Made by a program: the position numbers and the translations under genes. This document shows, piece after piece, positions 49,518 to 59,764 of a DNA stretch of 64,000 bases. The stretch comes from Eretmocerus hayati. Its lineage: Eukaryota > Arthropoda > Insecta > Hymenoptera > Aphelinidae. Location of the stretch: NCBI GenBank assembly GCA_029851415.1, contig CM056743.1, positions 2,046,001 through 2,110,000 of the forward strand, in the 5' to 3' direction. Within the stretch, counting starts at the first letter, position 1. Every line of letters starts with the position of its first letter. The notes under the pieces are model-generated. The model had not been told where the DNA came from. It was given only the letters and a program-made list of their open reading frames with translations, and made no database searches.

Positions 49518-50705
49518 TCACTTCAAATCACATGTCAGACTTCCATCTTTCGGTGCTAGAACGCAGCTTTTGCTGTAGCAAGCTGTATGAAACTCATAAG
49601 GCTTAATCCGTTTGAAACGATAGATGCAAAGCCTGTCGAAGTCATCTTCACTTATGAATACGTGAATATATGTCGGATTCGAAGGATGACACATTTCTTC
49701 AATTTTGATTTCTCGAAGGAATCCATCTTCACTGAAAACATTCAACATGAGGGCGTAGCAATTCACTACAGTCTCGTTCTCTTTAACAGTCACTACAGCA
49801 ATCTTTTGCCCTGGTAAATTGTAAATTACAGCATCACGGAACCGATGATTGAATTTCAAATTCTTCGTAGTTGTCAAATCATCTCTTGAACAATCTAGAG
49901 AATCACTGTTTGCTGTCTCTTGTAAGCAAATACTGACAGATCCCGCTGCTGTTGAGATCATTGGTTTCAGATTTTTTCTTTCAGCATGACCCAGAGCTCT
50001 GATCATATTTTCGAAAAAGAACATTGGAGCATCGATTCTCTCCTCAGATATAAGTACGAAAGGGTATCCAGCATTCGAATTTTCACTTGTAGGTTTCGTG
50101 GGGAATACGAAATACCCTCGTCTTATTTCTGTGACATTCATTAGTTTAAGACTACCAAATTCAACCAACGAGATATTTCGCTCTTGGGGTGATTCTGTCT
50201 CATTATTTGCATGAATCATCTCGTGAGGTTTTTTTGATGGTAATAATATCAATCTGCCAATAACAGAGTGATTACCTTTCAAAACGAAAGAGCGCGGATT
50301 CTCCATTCGACAATCGAATGGATGAAAAATACGTCGTTGGAGTATTACATACTTTGCTTTAGAGTCAATCTGTTCAGAAACTACCGTGATGTAGTTCTCA
50401 TAAGCAAATACTCTGATTATATTCTGCAACTCATAATCTGTCAAAGCCTCCAGAGTGAAAGGACATATCCGTGCGTGAGGAAGATCATAGTAAAGATATG
50501 TCTCCACATTCAAACTACAATTCCTTTTTGAAGTATTCAAATTTTGACATGTCACGGAGATCAAGGTCTTGTTATACATGGTGAAAGCCGTGATATTGGT
50601 ATCATCTCCATAATTAATTGGGTAGCTCAACTTTGTCACGTTTGTTGAAGTCAACATGGGTATCAGGAATGATGTAATTAGAGTCTGCAGTATCCACACG
50701 AACAT
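49518..50705 (-). CDS. secreted, glycosylated, cysteine-rich protein of unknown family
   Basis: A 395-residue frame read from the ATG at 50705. I chose this start because the N-terminus (MFVWILQTLITSFLIPMLTS) is a typical signal peptide, and because CTCTTTTCAG, a good splice acceptor, ends 12 bases upstream, implying a 5' UTR exon. The frame extends 11 codons further to a TTG, which is not needed. The mature part has 12 cysteines (53, 63, 81, 132, 260, 272, 316, 339, 360, 376, 381, 392), an even number suited to disulphides. It has ten N-glycosylation motifs (22, 37, 45, 57, 62, 145, 168, 177, 190, 310) and no further membrane segment, so a secreted glycoprotein is expected. It is a single uninterrupted exon with no frameshift. 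I do not recognise the family. Alternating hydrophobic strands suggest a beta-rich fold, which is inference; a venom- or saliva-like secreted protein is only a guess. No AATAAA was seen just downstream. Confidence 0.75.
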   Translation of the reverse strand: MFVWILQTLITSFLIPMLTSTNVTKLSYPINYGDDTNITAFTMYNKTLISVTCQNLNTSKRNCSLNVETYLYYDLPHARICPFTLEALTDYELQNIIRVFAYENYITVVSEQIDSKAKYVILQRRIFHPFDCRMENPRSFVLKGNHSVIGRLILLPSKKPHEMIHANNETESPQERNISLVEFGSLKLMNVTEIRRGYFVFPTKPTSENSNAGYPFVLISEERIDAPMFFFENMIRALGHAERKNLKPMISTAAGSVSICLQETANSDSLDCSRDDLTTTKNLKFNHRFRDAVIYNLPGQKIAVVTVKENETVVNCYALMLNVFSEDGFLREIKIEEMCHPSNPTYIHVFISEDDFDRLCIYRFKRIKPYEFHTACYSKSCVLAPKDGSLTCDLK

Positions 50706-51585
50706 GTTGATATTTGTCTGAAAAGAGTGGAATGTCAAGATTACTCACGTCCCTCCAAAATTTAGAATTCAATGACAAAATTCCAGTTACTGTCGATCGT
50801 TATCTGCTCATTCCAAGAACTAAAACTGAATCCTACATATTAAATCACTAGAACAGCGAATGGTCATTCTATGTTGACTTTTGTAAGTGAATTTTTATCG
50901 CATGTCGAGTTCATGGTGGTTAAGATCTCAACAAGAATGCCATATTGAGATAGAATCAAAGCTTATCAGGATGCTTTGGAATTGAATTTCTAGAAAAAAA
51001 GAGAACGATTCCGTTGACATCGAATGAACCAAGCACGAATGACCCGTCGAATTCAAAACCCAGGGGCTCGTCAAAATTCAATGAAGAGTCTGATGAAGTG
51101 AAATACGAGATTGCTCGTGGTATTCCAGGGAAACGATTGAACGTAGAAGAAATTTTGTCTGGCGATCTCCAGTCGTATACAATTGGCTTATCCCTGAGCC
51201 ACTTTCTAGTCACCATTGTCTACGATTACACAGGTGGACCAAATTCTGGTGTCAGGAATGCACAAGTACCAAACAATGCTCGAAACAATGTTTTTCTTGT
51301 CTGTTTTCTGACGTTGAAGGTCAAGATTTTCTTTTAATCTCAGAAAACTTACTTCTCTAATGTCAATATTTTTGACATTTCTTGCTCATTTTGTAGACTT
51401 ATGTCTCTGGTGGTGCATTCTTGTAGTACGCCAAGATCGGATGACTACAACTGTGATTTTCCATATCGTTTGACGTTCTGAACACGGTGGCTGTGGTTTT
51501 AGTTAACTGGGATGCTTTTGAAACGAGTGTCGAGCTGATTTCTCCAGTTGCTATCAGCGGAATTTTACTGCTTTAGTGATGAACT

Positions 51586-51771
51586 TCAAAATGCGCACAA
51601 AATCGACCAGATAATCCCTTCCAAGTCCACTAAAACGACAGGAACGAACCCTCCCCCGTGAGATGGTGTAGTTCTAACGCTTCGTGTTTTTCCTGTTGCC
51701 ATCACAATAGAACCAATGACGTGTTCACGTAAGCTTAGGATGAGGAACAATGTGATTATGATTGACCACAT
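51586..51771 (-). CDS. short ORF with signal-peptide-like N-terminus
   Basis: An ATG at 51771 opens a 61-codon frame whose first 21 residues (MWSIIITLFLILSLREHVIG) form a plausible signal peptide, on the same strand and about 1 kb upstream of the 395-residue gene. It could be a small secreted peptide, a first exon, or the truncated start of a related gene. A second minus frame at 50956-51216, preceded by an acceptor-like CGTAG, looks weakly protein-like and may belong to the same broken unit. No sequence similarity between these and the 395-residue protein is evident. Confidence 0.3.
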   Translation of the reverse strand: MWSIIITLFLILSLREHVIGSIVMATGKTRSVRTTPSHGGGFVPVVLVDLEGIIWSILCAF

Positions 51772-53894
51772 TTTGATGATTCATCGGGGATTATTTGATA
51801 TTACGAAAGTATAGGTCTCCAGGACTTGAGCTTTCGTGTCATGGTAACGAACGGTGACTACATTCGTAGTTTGTTGAGCCCGTAGCGTACAGAGATTCTA
51901 GATTTCATTAGATTCATTACGAGGAGGCTAGAGCTTAGCTGAAGAAACCCAAAACGTTTTTTCCGGAATGATACATGTACATCTGATCCGTCCATCTTTT
52001 AGCTAGTACAAACAATTTTTCTCAATGTATTGCCGTGGAGACTAGACTGTCGCGCCGCCTTCCGGACTCTAGCGGGACCGCGCATGTGATACAAAATCTG
52101 GACCTCCTATGCAGCAAAGCACAGGGCACGCTGTGATTTTCAACGATTAAAAAAGGGTCCATGAAGTTAGCGGACAAGGTAAGAATCCCGTTAAACTCGA
52201 TATTGCAATCGTTTGTTATAGCAAAACTAAGTATTTTATCATCAGTGACATTGGTTTGTTAAGTTCTTGGTTTTTGAGTTAATCGCGAAAAAAGTTTGGC
52301 TACAGCGGACAAGCTCGAATCTTCATTTCCTTACCAACTAATGCCTTTAAAAATATTCTGTAAAGAGGGATCGAAGCAAAATCGTTTGTTAAAGCAGCGG
52401 TCATGACCAGAGCCGAAAAATTTTCAATCCTCGTGAAGAGCTTTGCGATTCTCTAAAAATTGTTCAAATTCGCCGCGCAAGCAGTGGTGGGAGAAGGTAT
52501 ACTTGTCCAATACTCGTGTCAGGGCCGTGCCGCGTGATTGACACCCCGCACCCGGACCCCGCACCGCATCCCTCAGCGACCCTGGTCCTTATTCTTGTCG
52601 GGTTGCCGCATGCATGGCGCGCATTAAACTTGAAGAAAATTAATTGATTGAAATAATTTATTAAAAAATCGCTCCGAACGTGATGGATGCGATCAAGTGG
52701 TAAGAAAGAGGAAAGTTCATCATATCAAGGATTTTTTTAAATCAATAAACATACATGGCTGATCTTGATATATGACCTCGTAATCGTCGTCACTACAAAT
52801 ATTCACAGAGAGACTCTGGAATCCTTCGTTATTTCGTTCACGAGTTGTGGAAAGGAAAGTCAGGCCATTTGACACTTGTTTTTGGGCCTAACTACCCTCA
52901 TTTTTAACCTTCTCTGAGTTGAAATGAAGAACGATCTCCACTTGATTTCTTGAGGAATTCGCGTTCCAAAGTTAATACCTCCATTTTCGGTTTTTTTTCT
53001 CGTGATTATCTCAGATTTTAAGCGTTCTATCGAAAAAAAAAAAAAAAAAAATGAAGAGGGATGAAAATTCTTATCGTTAATAAATGATCTTTCCGCTAGG
53101 TGGAAGCAGGAGATTTGGTGGCTTCCGAGACAAAGCCAAAAAATTGCCTCATACGTGCGTATTTTAAATCAGGAGATTTATTATTGTCTGTGGCAAAAAC
53201 GGTTTTTTGTTACTATCAGTAGTAAGTCTCATGAGGAATGAATTTACTAGCATACTCAGACACCCAACACAGGTCTTTTGCATGATTTTGGGATCTAACT
53301 ACTTGGGTCGGATTTGGGCTCATTTGCAACAATCAGGTACTTTTTTGACACCGATCTTACATAATTCGAAATCTCCGTGCAGTACTGTTGCTTGACTTTT
53401 ATCATATTTATCATGCATAGTTCATGAGTGGAATTCCATGGGAGTGGAGAAAGAATCGTGGAAAAGGTCATCCAGAAAATTTCAAGCACACTGCACTTTC
53501 TTAGCGATATGCTCGTGAAATTGCTTAGAGATCGAATTTCGGAATTTCGCTAAGAGCATTTCGAAGTTTAGACGAAGATCAACAAAATGAGTTGAGGTGC
53601 GTTGCAAATGGTTGTGCTAATTTTATTTAGTATGGCTTTGAGTGACTAACAGAAAAATTCAGAAGTGTGAAAACCACTATGTATTTGCTGGAGAAAACGC
53701 CGGAATCATTCTAGACCTCCAGTCCGAAGCGCTCATTCCCTCATATTGTAATATAACACAACTAGAAAAATTGCGCAGCAAGATCTGCGAATGCGTGCCT
53801 AAGAGATCTTGAGTGCATGGGGCCAAATTAGGCATACTTACCTCATTCGTATATGAAATGACTGATTTTGATCTAAAATGACTATAAAGTTGAT

Positions 53895-54200
53895 CTCAAG
53901 ATGGTTAGTTGTATTAGATTCGATTCCACATGTTTTAAAACTTTCAAAAAATTTATTGTACGTGCATTGAAACAACAAGCAGAATATTCCAGACGCGTAA
54001 TGCAAGTAGTTAGTATAAGTGTTGCCGTGTTAACAGAGGTTGGCATTGGATACAAAAGGGAAACTGCACAAGGATGCAGAAAAAGAGAGAAGTATCAGTA
54101 CTGTTTTTCGCAACTACAAAGTCAAAAGTATTGAGAGTATCAGGCTGCGTGATGATGATATTCGCAAACGTTTTTGAAAGTTTTGAGGGTCACAAGAATG
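53895..54200 (+). pseudogene. possible helix-turn-helix/transposase remnant inside the MULE
   Basis: A 77-codon frame at 53901-54134 contains KQQAEYSRRVMQVV and is followed in a shifted frame by YKVKSIESIRLRDDDIRKRF before a stop. The order, a basic helical region followed by an [LI]xxDDDIR[KR]-like motif, loosely recalls transposase DNA-binding regions, but the match is by impression only. It could equally be a captured host fragment or chance. Confidence 0.2.
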
Positions 54201-55170
54201 ATTATCAGAAAATGACTTGAAAAGCCTGGTCTTTGCCACTATACTCAAGCGGAGCGTCGCAATGAACATAGATTTATTCAATCAAAGAAACAGTTCTATT
54301 AGCATACGTAATATTGATATATATTTTGGTATTTTTACGTAATTTCGTAGTATTACGATTGGAATTCACTCAAATATCTTCAAGTATGATTCAATGGAGC
54401 CGGAACTGAAATCGCGACGGGTCAACTTCGGAGAAATAATGAAGAATATATATTTCTAATCATTCATTTAGCCTAATTGTGACAATACCAGCTTTTGCGA
54501 CGAACGGCATTTCGGTTATCAATTTTTCTTCATGCCGTGAAAATCACGGCACAGAAAATCAATTATATTTCCAGTGTGCCTTGTTATACGGAAATTTGAA
54601 GGAAACATTTTGGAGATCACAAAAAATCAATCGATTGATGTATTACAAGAATTTTTACGCATTTTTTACATGTTAAATATTCAAAAAATTTATTCGCCAA
54701 TCATAATCAACTTCGGCTTTGATGGGAGTCACTCAATCATAAAAATGCTCATCAGATATTGTAGCTCATCAAAAGAACTATAAGATTGATCCGTAGTAGA
54801 ATTTTATTACGTCTCTTCCCGTCACGAGCCCTGGAAGGGAAACTTATCATTACGTGCATGGATCCTCATGAAGATCCGAAGCTTGCACCGGTTTATGCAA
54901 TTAGATTATGTCTCGGATGTGACCTGGAGAAGTAACCCCGAAGCGAACCTTGTTTTCCGAGAAAAAGTTGAGAGAAGCATGTAGGTTGCATCTATGACAA
55001 AATTTTGTTTTATTTAGATTATAAAAGATTAATCTGATAGCATATCCTGGAAAAACGGAAAATTTTACTCAGAAATCGAGAGGCTCAATAAGTTTTAGAA
55101 CTAAATTTGGGATTGCAATGGACCCTGAAGAAGTTTGTGCGAGCTGCGGGTCCTCATAAGGCTCCATGTA

Positions 55171-55568
55171 CAGTAGGCACCGCTTAAGAGGATATCGGAT
55201 ACCGACATTGTCGAGTTTTCGGATTTCTCGATGAATTTTTGAGATATCGGGATTCTACTAAGTAACGCCGATTCTGTATGTCTCACAGAATCGGCGTTAC
55301 TTGTTAGATTTTTGATATCTTAAAAATTCATCGAGAAATCCGAAAACTCGACCATGTCGGTAACTGTACAATATTGATAGGACTCCGACATCCCCTTAAT
55401 GTGATCGCATCGGGCCGAGAAAAATTGATTCTAATAAGCGGGTGATTCTTATATCCGGAAAATTATTGTATTACATTCTTCAATATAGAGGCGAATCGGG
55501 CCAAGCGATTCTGATCACATTAACCGATTGATTCTATTATCCGTGATCACATTAAGCGGGGCCTGCTG
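55171..55568. mobile_element. pogo/Tigger-like MITE, 398 bp, inside the MULE
   Basis: Ends CAGTAGGCACCGCTTAA and TTAAGCGGGGCCTGCTG are inverted, flanked by TA at 55169-55170 and 55569-55570. The left half (about 55193-55358) forms a near-perfect hairpin around AACGCCGATTCTGT. The right half repeats GTGATC[AG]CATTAA-type words. The terminus and TA target resemble Tigger elements. Confidence 0.75.
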
Positions 55569-56841
55569 TAATAATAAGTTTTCCTGCTAATGCTCGTAGC
55601 TCCGACGGAAAGGGCCGTAGGGAAATTCTTCTAGAGATCATAATTATAGATTTTTTGACGAGCTATACAACATCCCGTGAAAAATTTTGTGATCGAGTAA
55701 CTCCCGTCAAAGATACAGGTGATTGATTAGTGAGTAATTTTTTTCAGTTTTCAAAGTAGATTCTTACCACGTAAAGAGTGCGTTAGTGTTTAATATACAT
55801 CAATCCATAGGTTTTTTATGATATTCAAAATGCTTCACTCAAAATTTCCGTACGACAAAGCGCATCGGAGATATTGTTGATGTTCTGAAATTATCCATTA
55901 TTCATTAATTTCGCAGGATACTGAATGTTTAGTGATTATGACTGTCGCCATCGGCAGATTGTATTGGATCTAAGAGTTCCCGAATTAGAAACGTTTTAAT
56001 GTATAAGATATAGAACTCTTAAACAACAACTATCAACAATGCTGGGCGAAATAGCAAAACTTTGCTAGAACTGGACAGGTTTTACTGTACAAAAAGATAC
56101 AACTCTCTAGGTGATAGTGATCGACATTGCTGGTTGAAACAAGGGAAAAACATAAATAGATTCTTTCCTACCGAATGTTGATGATTCCATCCTTATATCA
56201 TACCGGCAATAACGCGAAGATGATTGAACCATGTATGTTTATTGATTTAAAAAAATCCTTGATATGATGTACTTTCCTCTCTCTTACCACTTGATCGCAT
56301 CCATCACGTCCGGAGCGATTTTTTGATAAATTATTTCAATCAATTAATTTTCTTCAAGTTTAATGCGCGCCATGCATGCGGCAACCCGACAAGAATAAGG
56401 ACCAGGGTCGCTGAGGGATGCGGTGCGGGGTCCGGGTGCGGGGTGTCAATCACGCGGCACGGCCCTGACACGAGTATTGGACAAGTATACCTTCTCCCAC
56501 CACTGCTTGCGCGGCGAATTTGAACAATTTTTAGAGAATCGCAAAGCTCTTCACGAGGATTGAAAATTTTTCGGCTCTGGTCATGACCGCTGCTTTAACA
56601 AACGATTTTGCTTCGATCCCTCTTTACAGAATATTTTTAAAGGCATTAGTTGGTAAGGAAATGAAGATTCGAGCTTGTCCGCTGTAGCCAAACTTTTTTC
56701 GCGATTAACTCAAAAACCAAGAACTTAACAAACCAATGTCACTGATGATAAAATACTTAGTTTTGCTATAACAAACGATTGCAATATCGAGTTTAACGGG
56801 ATTCTTACCTTGTCCGCTAACTTCATGGACCCATTAAAAAA

Positions 56842-57650
56842 CACTCGTGCTATCGCGAACCGTGACAATTGTTGAAATTCAATCCTGAAGCTATTCCGAA
56901 CTCATCGTGGGTGCAGAACATCGTCGTCGAAACTTGAATTTATTAAAATCAAGGTGAATGTCGTGTTAGATGGTGAAGCCGCGCAGGTTAGCAGAAGACG
57001 CGAGCCGCAGCCGAGCAGCCGGTAATGGCCACGTTCGCGAGCCCAAAATCAGTGAATTACAACTCGTCGATTCTCAGCTCACATTGATTGGATCTTCTTC
57101 AAGTTGCAGACAAAGACTCCTAAATGCATGAGCTTTCCGGTGCTGTGCGCAAAGTGTACAAAAATTGTCAATATAAGATCAAAAAAATTTACGGAAAACG
57201 TTTGTGATTCTGCCGTTGCCCGCCGTGACTTTGCTCTGAAAAAAGTAAGCGACAAAGTTCCTCGAGACAGTGTTTATTGTGTGTAATATTGACCGGCGAT
57301 ACGTGATCTCAGACCACGCAAAATTTGAGAGCTCTACATTTTATAATAATCGAGCTACAGACGTACTTATCGGTTTCCCTGTGTTAGCGCGTATGCTCGA
57401 GTCCAGATTTTTTCGTCCATGTGTTTCGCGGCGCTCTCACCATGAGAAGGTCGATCGTTTCGCGTATTCCCTCCAACCTCAGTCTCTACGGCAATACTTT
57501 AAGAGCGAAGAAAGTGCACCCTTGTTAACTCAAACAAGATGTCTTAGGTTGATTTGGTGAGCATTTTGAGATCCATTACCAAATCAGTAAGTTCGCTCAT
57601 GGTAACTCGATGAATTATCTTGACACTCGCTTCAAACGCATCCTGGCCTC
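56842..57650 (+). other. no gene confirmed; one exon-like segment
   Basis: 57110-57244 is bounded by TTCAAGTTGCAG and GTAAGC and keeps an open frame containing CMSFPVLCAKCTK, which has a CxxC-like spacing. A GC-rich stretch with ATGGCC lies upstream at about 56990-57040. It may be part of a spliced gene, but neither product nor further exons are recognisable. Confidence 0.25.
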
Positions 57651-57652
57651 TT

Positions 57653-57704
57653 AAATCACTGTCATCGTGTTCTGCCTGCAGGCAGAACACGATGACAGTG
57701 ATTT
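57653..57704. repeat. perfect 52-bp palindrome
   Basis: 26-base arms starting AAATCACTGTCATCGTGTTC and meeting at CCTGCAGG, with no mismatch and no spacer. The left arm and the ~25 bases before it (TTCAAACGCATCCTGG) resemble 24866-24910. Confidence 0.9.
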
Positions 57705-57842
57705 TTATGATACTCATTATGACCTGTCAAAAGAAGTAGGAAATTATCGATCCGATTAGGTTTTGGTTCATTACAAGAATGAGTCACCAAATCGGTCAAT
57801 CAATAAAATCAGCAAAAAACGTTGAATACACTGTTCTTAAAG

Positions 57843-58036
57843 CCAGGCCGTAGTTGGACGCCATGTTGAATATACAATGAATGGAATCCGTTCTGTAAAT
57901 ATCTCGAGTTTGATTTAATTAAGACACATAATACTTGAAATGCGCCAATGTAATGCATGTCAGAATTGCGCTATGAAGGGAAAATTCATAAAAATCGAAT
58001 GAAATAATGAAAATGGCGTCAGACTACGGCCTCGCC
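57843..58036. mobile_element. short MITE candidate
   Basis: AGGCCGTAGTTGGACGCCAT (from 57845) and its inverse ATGGCGTCAGACTACGGCCT (58013-58032) bound about 190 bases without a gene. No duplication was identified. Confidence 0.5.
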
Positions 58037-58444
58037 TCAAGGGAGTCGGTTTCTGGACAGACCGTACCCACCAGTGAGTGCGGTTTGTCTTTTTCCGTGT
58101 GCTGAACGTTTTTTTCTCGTGATTCTCAATATAATATCCCGCAGGGCCCACCGGTAGGTCTCGCCGCACACAGGAACAGAACTGCAATTTCCGGCTCCGC
58201 AGCGAACGTGTTGAGTGGAATCCTGATCTGTAGGCCCAGAATGGGCTATGATTTCGATTCAGTAGTTGTGCTACACGAAAATCCACCAATTTTAAATTCA
58301 ATCAAACACTTTGTCCGTTTAAAATACATGGGGAAGCCGTCAGAGCGAAAAGCATTACAGGTACATGAAAATCACACGTTGGAAATGCTCTGCCCCCTCT
58401 CCCACGGCGCCCCTTTCACAATATGCTCGGCAGGCCACGGTATA

Positions 58445-58511
58445 GGCAACACCGGGGTATGCTGATCATATATGTCCTGGATGCATCGTGGTCTGCAGAG
58501 CATGGTGTTGC
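58445..58511. mobile_element. 67-bp micro-insertion, ATA duplication
   Basis: The sequence GGCAACACC...GGTGTTGC interrupts the left arm of the larger element. The right arm gives the empty site CGGTATATGG, implying an ATA duplication at 58442-58444 and 58512-58514. The ends are inverted (GCAACACC/GGTGTTGC). Confidence 0.65.
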
Positions 58512-58760
58512 ATATGGGCAAATCTCAGAATTTGGGCGATTTCGATGTTTTGAATCGAAGAACGTTCTGACAATCGTACCTTGAATTATTCCGTGCTCTA
58601 CGTTAATACTTTACGGTATTCAACACTATTCGAGCTCGTAGTTTGCTCCAATCGAACGCAGAAGCATGTACCATTCGCGTGGATTGTAAATTTGGCATGT
58701 CCCGCTCAGAATTTCGCGCACGGCTTAGCTCACAGCTGTTGGTGCGATTGACCAACCACC

Positions 58761-58770
58761 CTATAAATAT
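58761..58770 (+). promoter_or_regulatory. TATA-box candidate inside the inverted-repeat element
   Basis: CTATAAATAT in a GC-richer setting (CCAACCACC before, GGGGAGTG after), with a TCAA-type initiator region about 28-37 bases downstream. It could be the element's internal promoter. No coding sequence follows that I can recognise. Confidence 0.25.
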
Positions 58771-59764
58771 GGGGAGTGATTGATCAAGTGTCCATCAACC
58801 ATATGCTGTGAGCCTGGGACTGCGCCTACTACTGTGTAAGAGTGGTGACTCCTTGAGTGAGTGTCCAACAATTTCCTGATATTTTTAAAATCGCCACTGC
58901 AAATAATGTGGTGGTTGGTGCGATCAAAATTTCGTCTTATTCGTGGTGGCATCTTCTTCTTTGAGCCAAAACCCACAAATTTGCTCAGTCACAGAGGTGT
59001 GCTCCACACCCAAGTGAAATGCGAGACTGAACAAAAAAATGTTGTCCTGTGTGATTTGGTCCAAAAAAAGCGTTTCACGCGTGGCACATGGAGGTACTAG
59101 CTTCGAAGGGGCTGGAACCACGTGTGATCTACCCTTTACACTTGGAAACATGTGCCTGAGAGCCGCACCGGTCGTTAAATGGAGCTGCAAGTAATGCGAA
59201 GCTTACGAAAATCAATTACTACAAAAATGCGATCTTTAGTAAGTGGAATATCTACGCCTAATGCTACTGGCATCACATAAGGTTACTCTAGAGTACCCAA
59301 ACTATCCCAATACTTGTTTTTCTACACTTAAGATATCATATGTTCAAAAATAAATAACCGAATTTGGGCAACTCAAAGGTGCCTTGCCTATGCTTGTACA
59401 CAGGGTCTCTCAGTTTTCCTTCAGAATACGAGATGCGATGCTCTAAAGTGAATTACACGAATATTCCATCATCTTTTAGGTACTAAGACACCCGAAAGAA
59501 ATTTCGTAAACAGTGTGCAGCTATTTCAAAATTTTCTGAAATCTACAGCTGGAAATCCCCCGAATTCTGAGATTTGACCATATACCGTGGCCTGCCGAGC
59601 ATACTGTGAAAGGGGCCGTGGAAGAGGGGGCAGAGCATTTTTAACGTATGATTTTCATATACCTGTAATGCTTTCCGCTCAGAATGTATTTTGAATGGAC
59701 AAAGCGTTCGATTGGATTCAAAATTGGTGGATTTTCGTGTAGCACAACCACTCGGTTCCCACGT

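Larger units (their letters stand above)
52155..56832. mobile_element. Mutator-like element with 604-bp inverted repeats
   Basis: Arms 52155-52758 and 56229-56832 are inverted and nearly identical: by eye only four differences, all in the innermost ~110 bases. Both ends begin GGGTCCATGAAGTTAGCGG. The element is flanked by ATTAAAAAA at 52146-52154 and 56833-56841, an exact 9-bp duplication. Long inverted repeats with a 9-bp duplication are the hallmark of Mutator-like (MULE) elements; Polintons are much larger and duplicate 6 bp. The 3.47-kb interior has no intact transposase frame, an 18-A run near 53034-53051 and a nested pogo-like MITE at 55171-55568, so this copy is probably non-autonomous and mobilised in trans. 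Arm identity and the intact duplication point to recent insertion. Confidence 0.8.
58230..59760. mobile_element. ~1.5-kb element with long inverted repeats
   Basis: Arms of about 200-250 bases: 58262-58555 and 59540-59745. They share GTTGTGCTACACGAAAATCC, AAGCATTACAGGTA and CTCGGCAGGCCACGGTATA. The left arm carries a 67-bp micro-insertion. The interior has a consensus-like TATA box but no recognisable protein. Superfamily and exact ends not resolved. Confidence 0.65.

Noticed and set aside
52155..56832. Polinton/Maverick
   Set aside because: Far too short, 9-bp rather than 6-bp duplication, and no polymerase, integrase or capsid frame.
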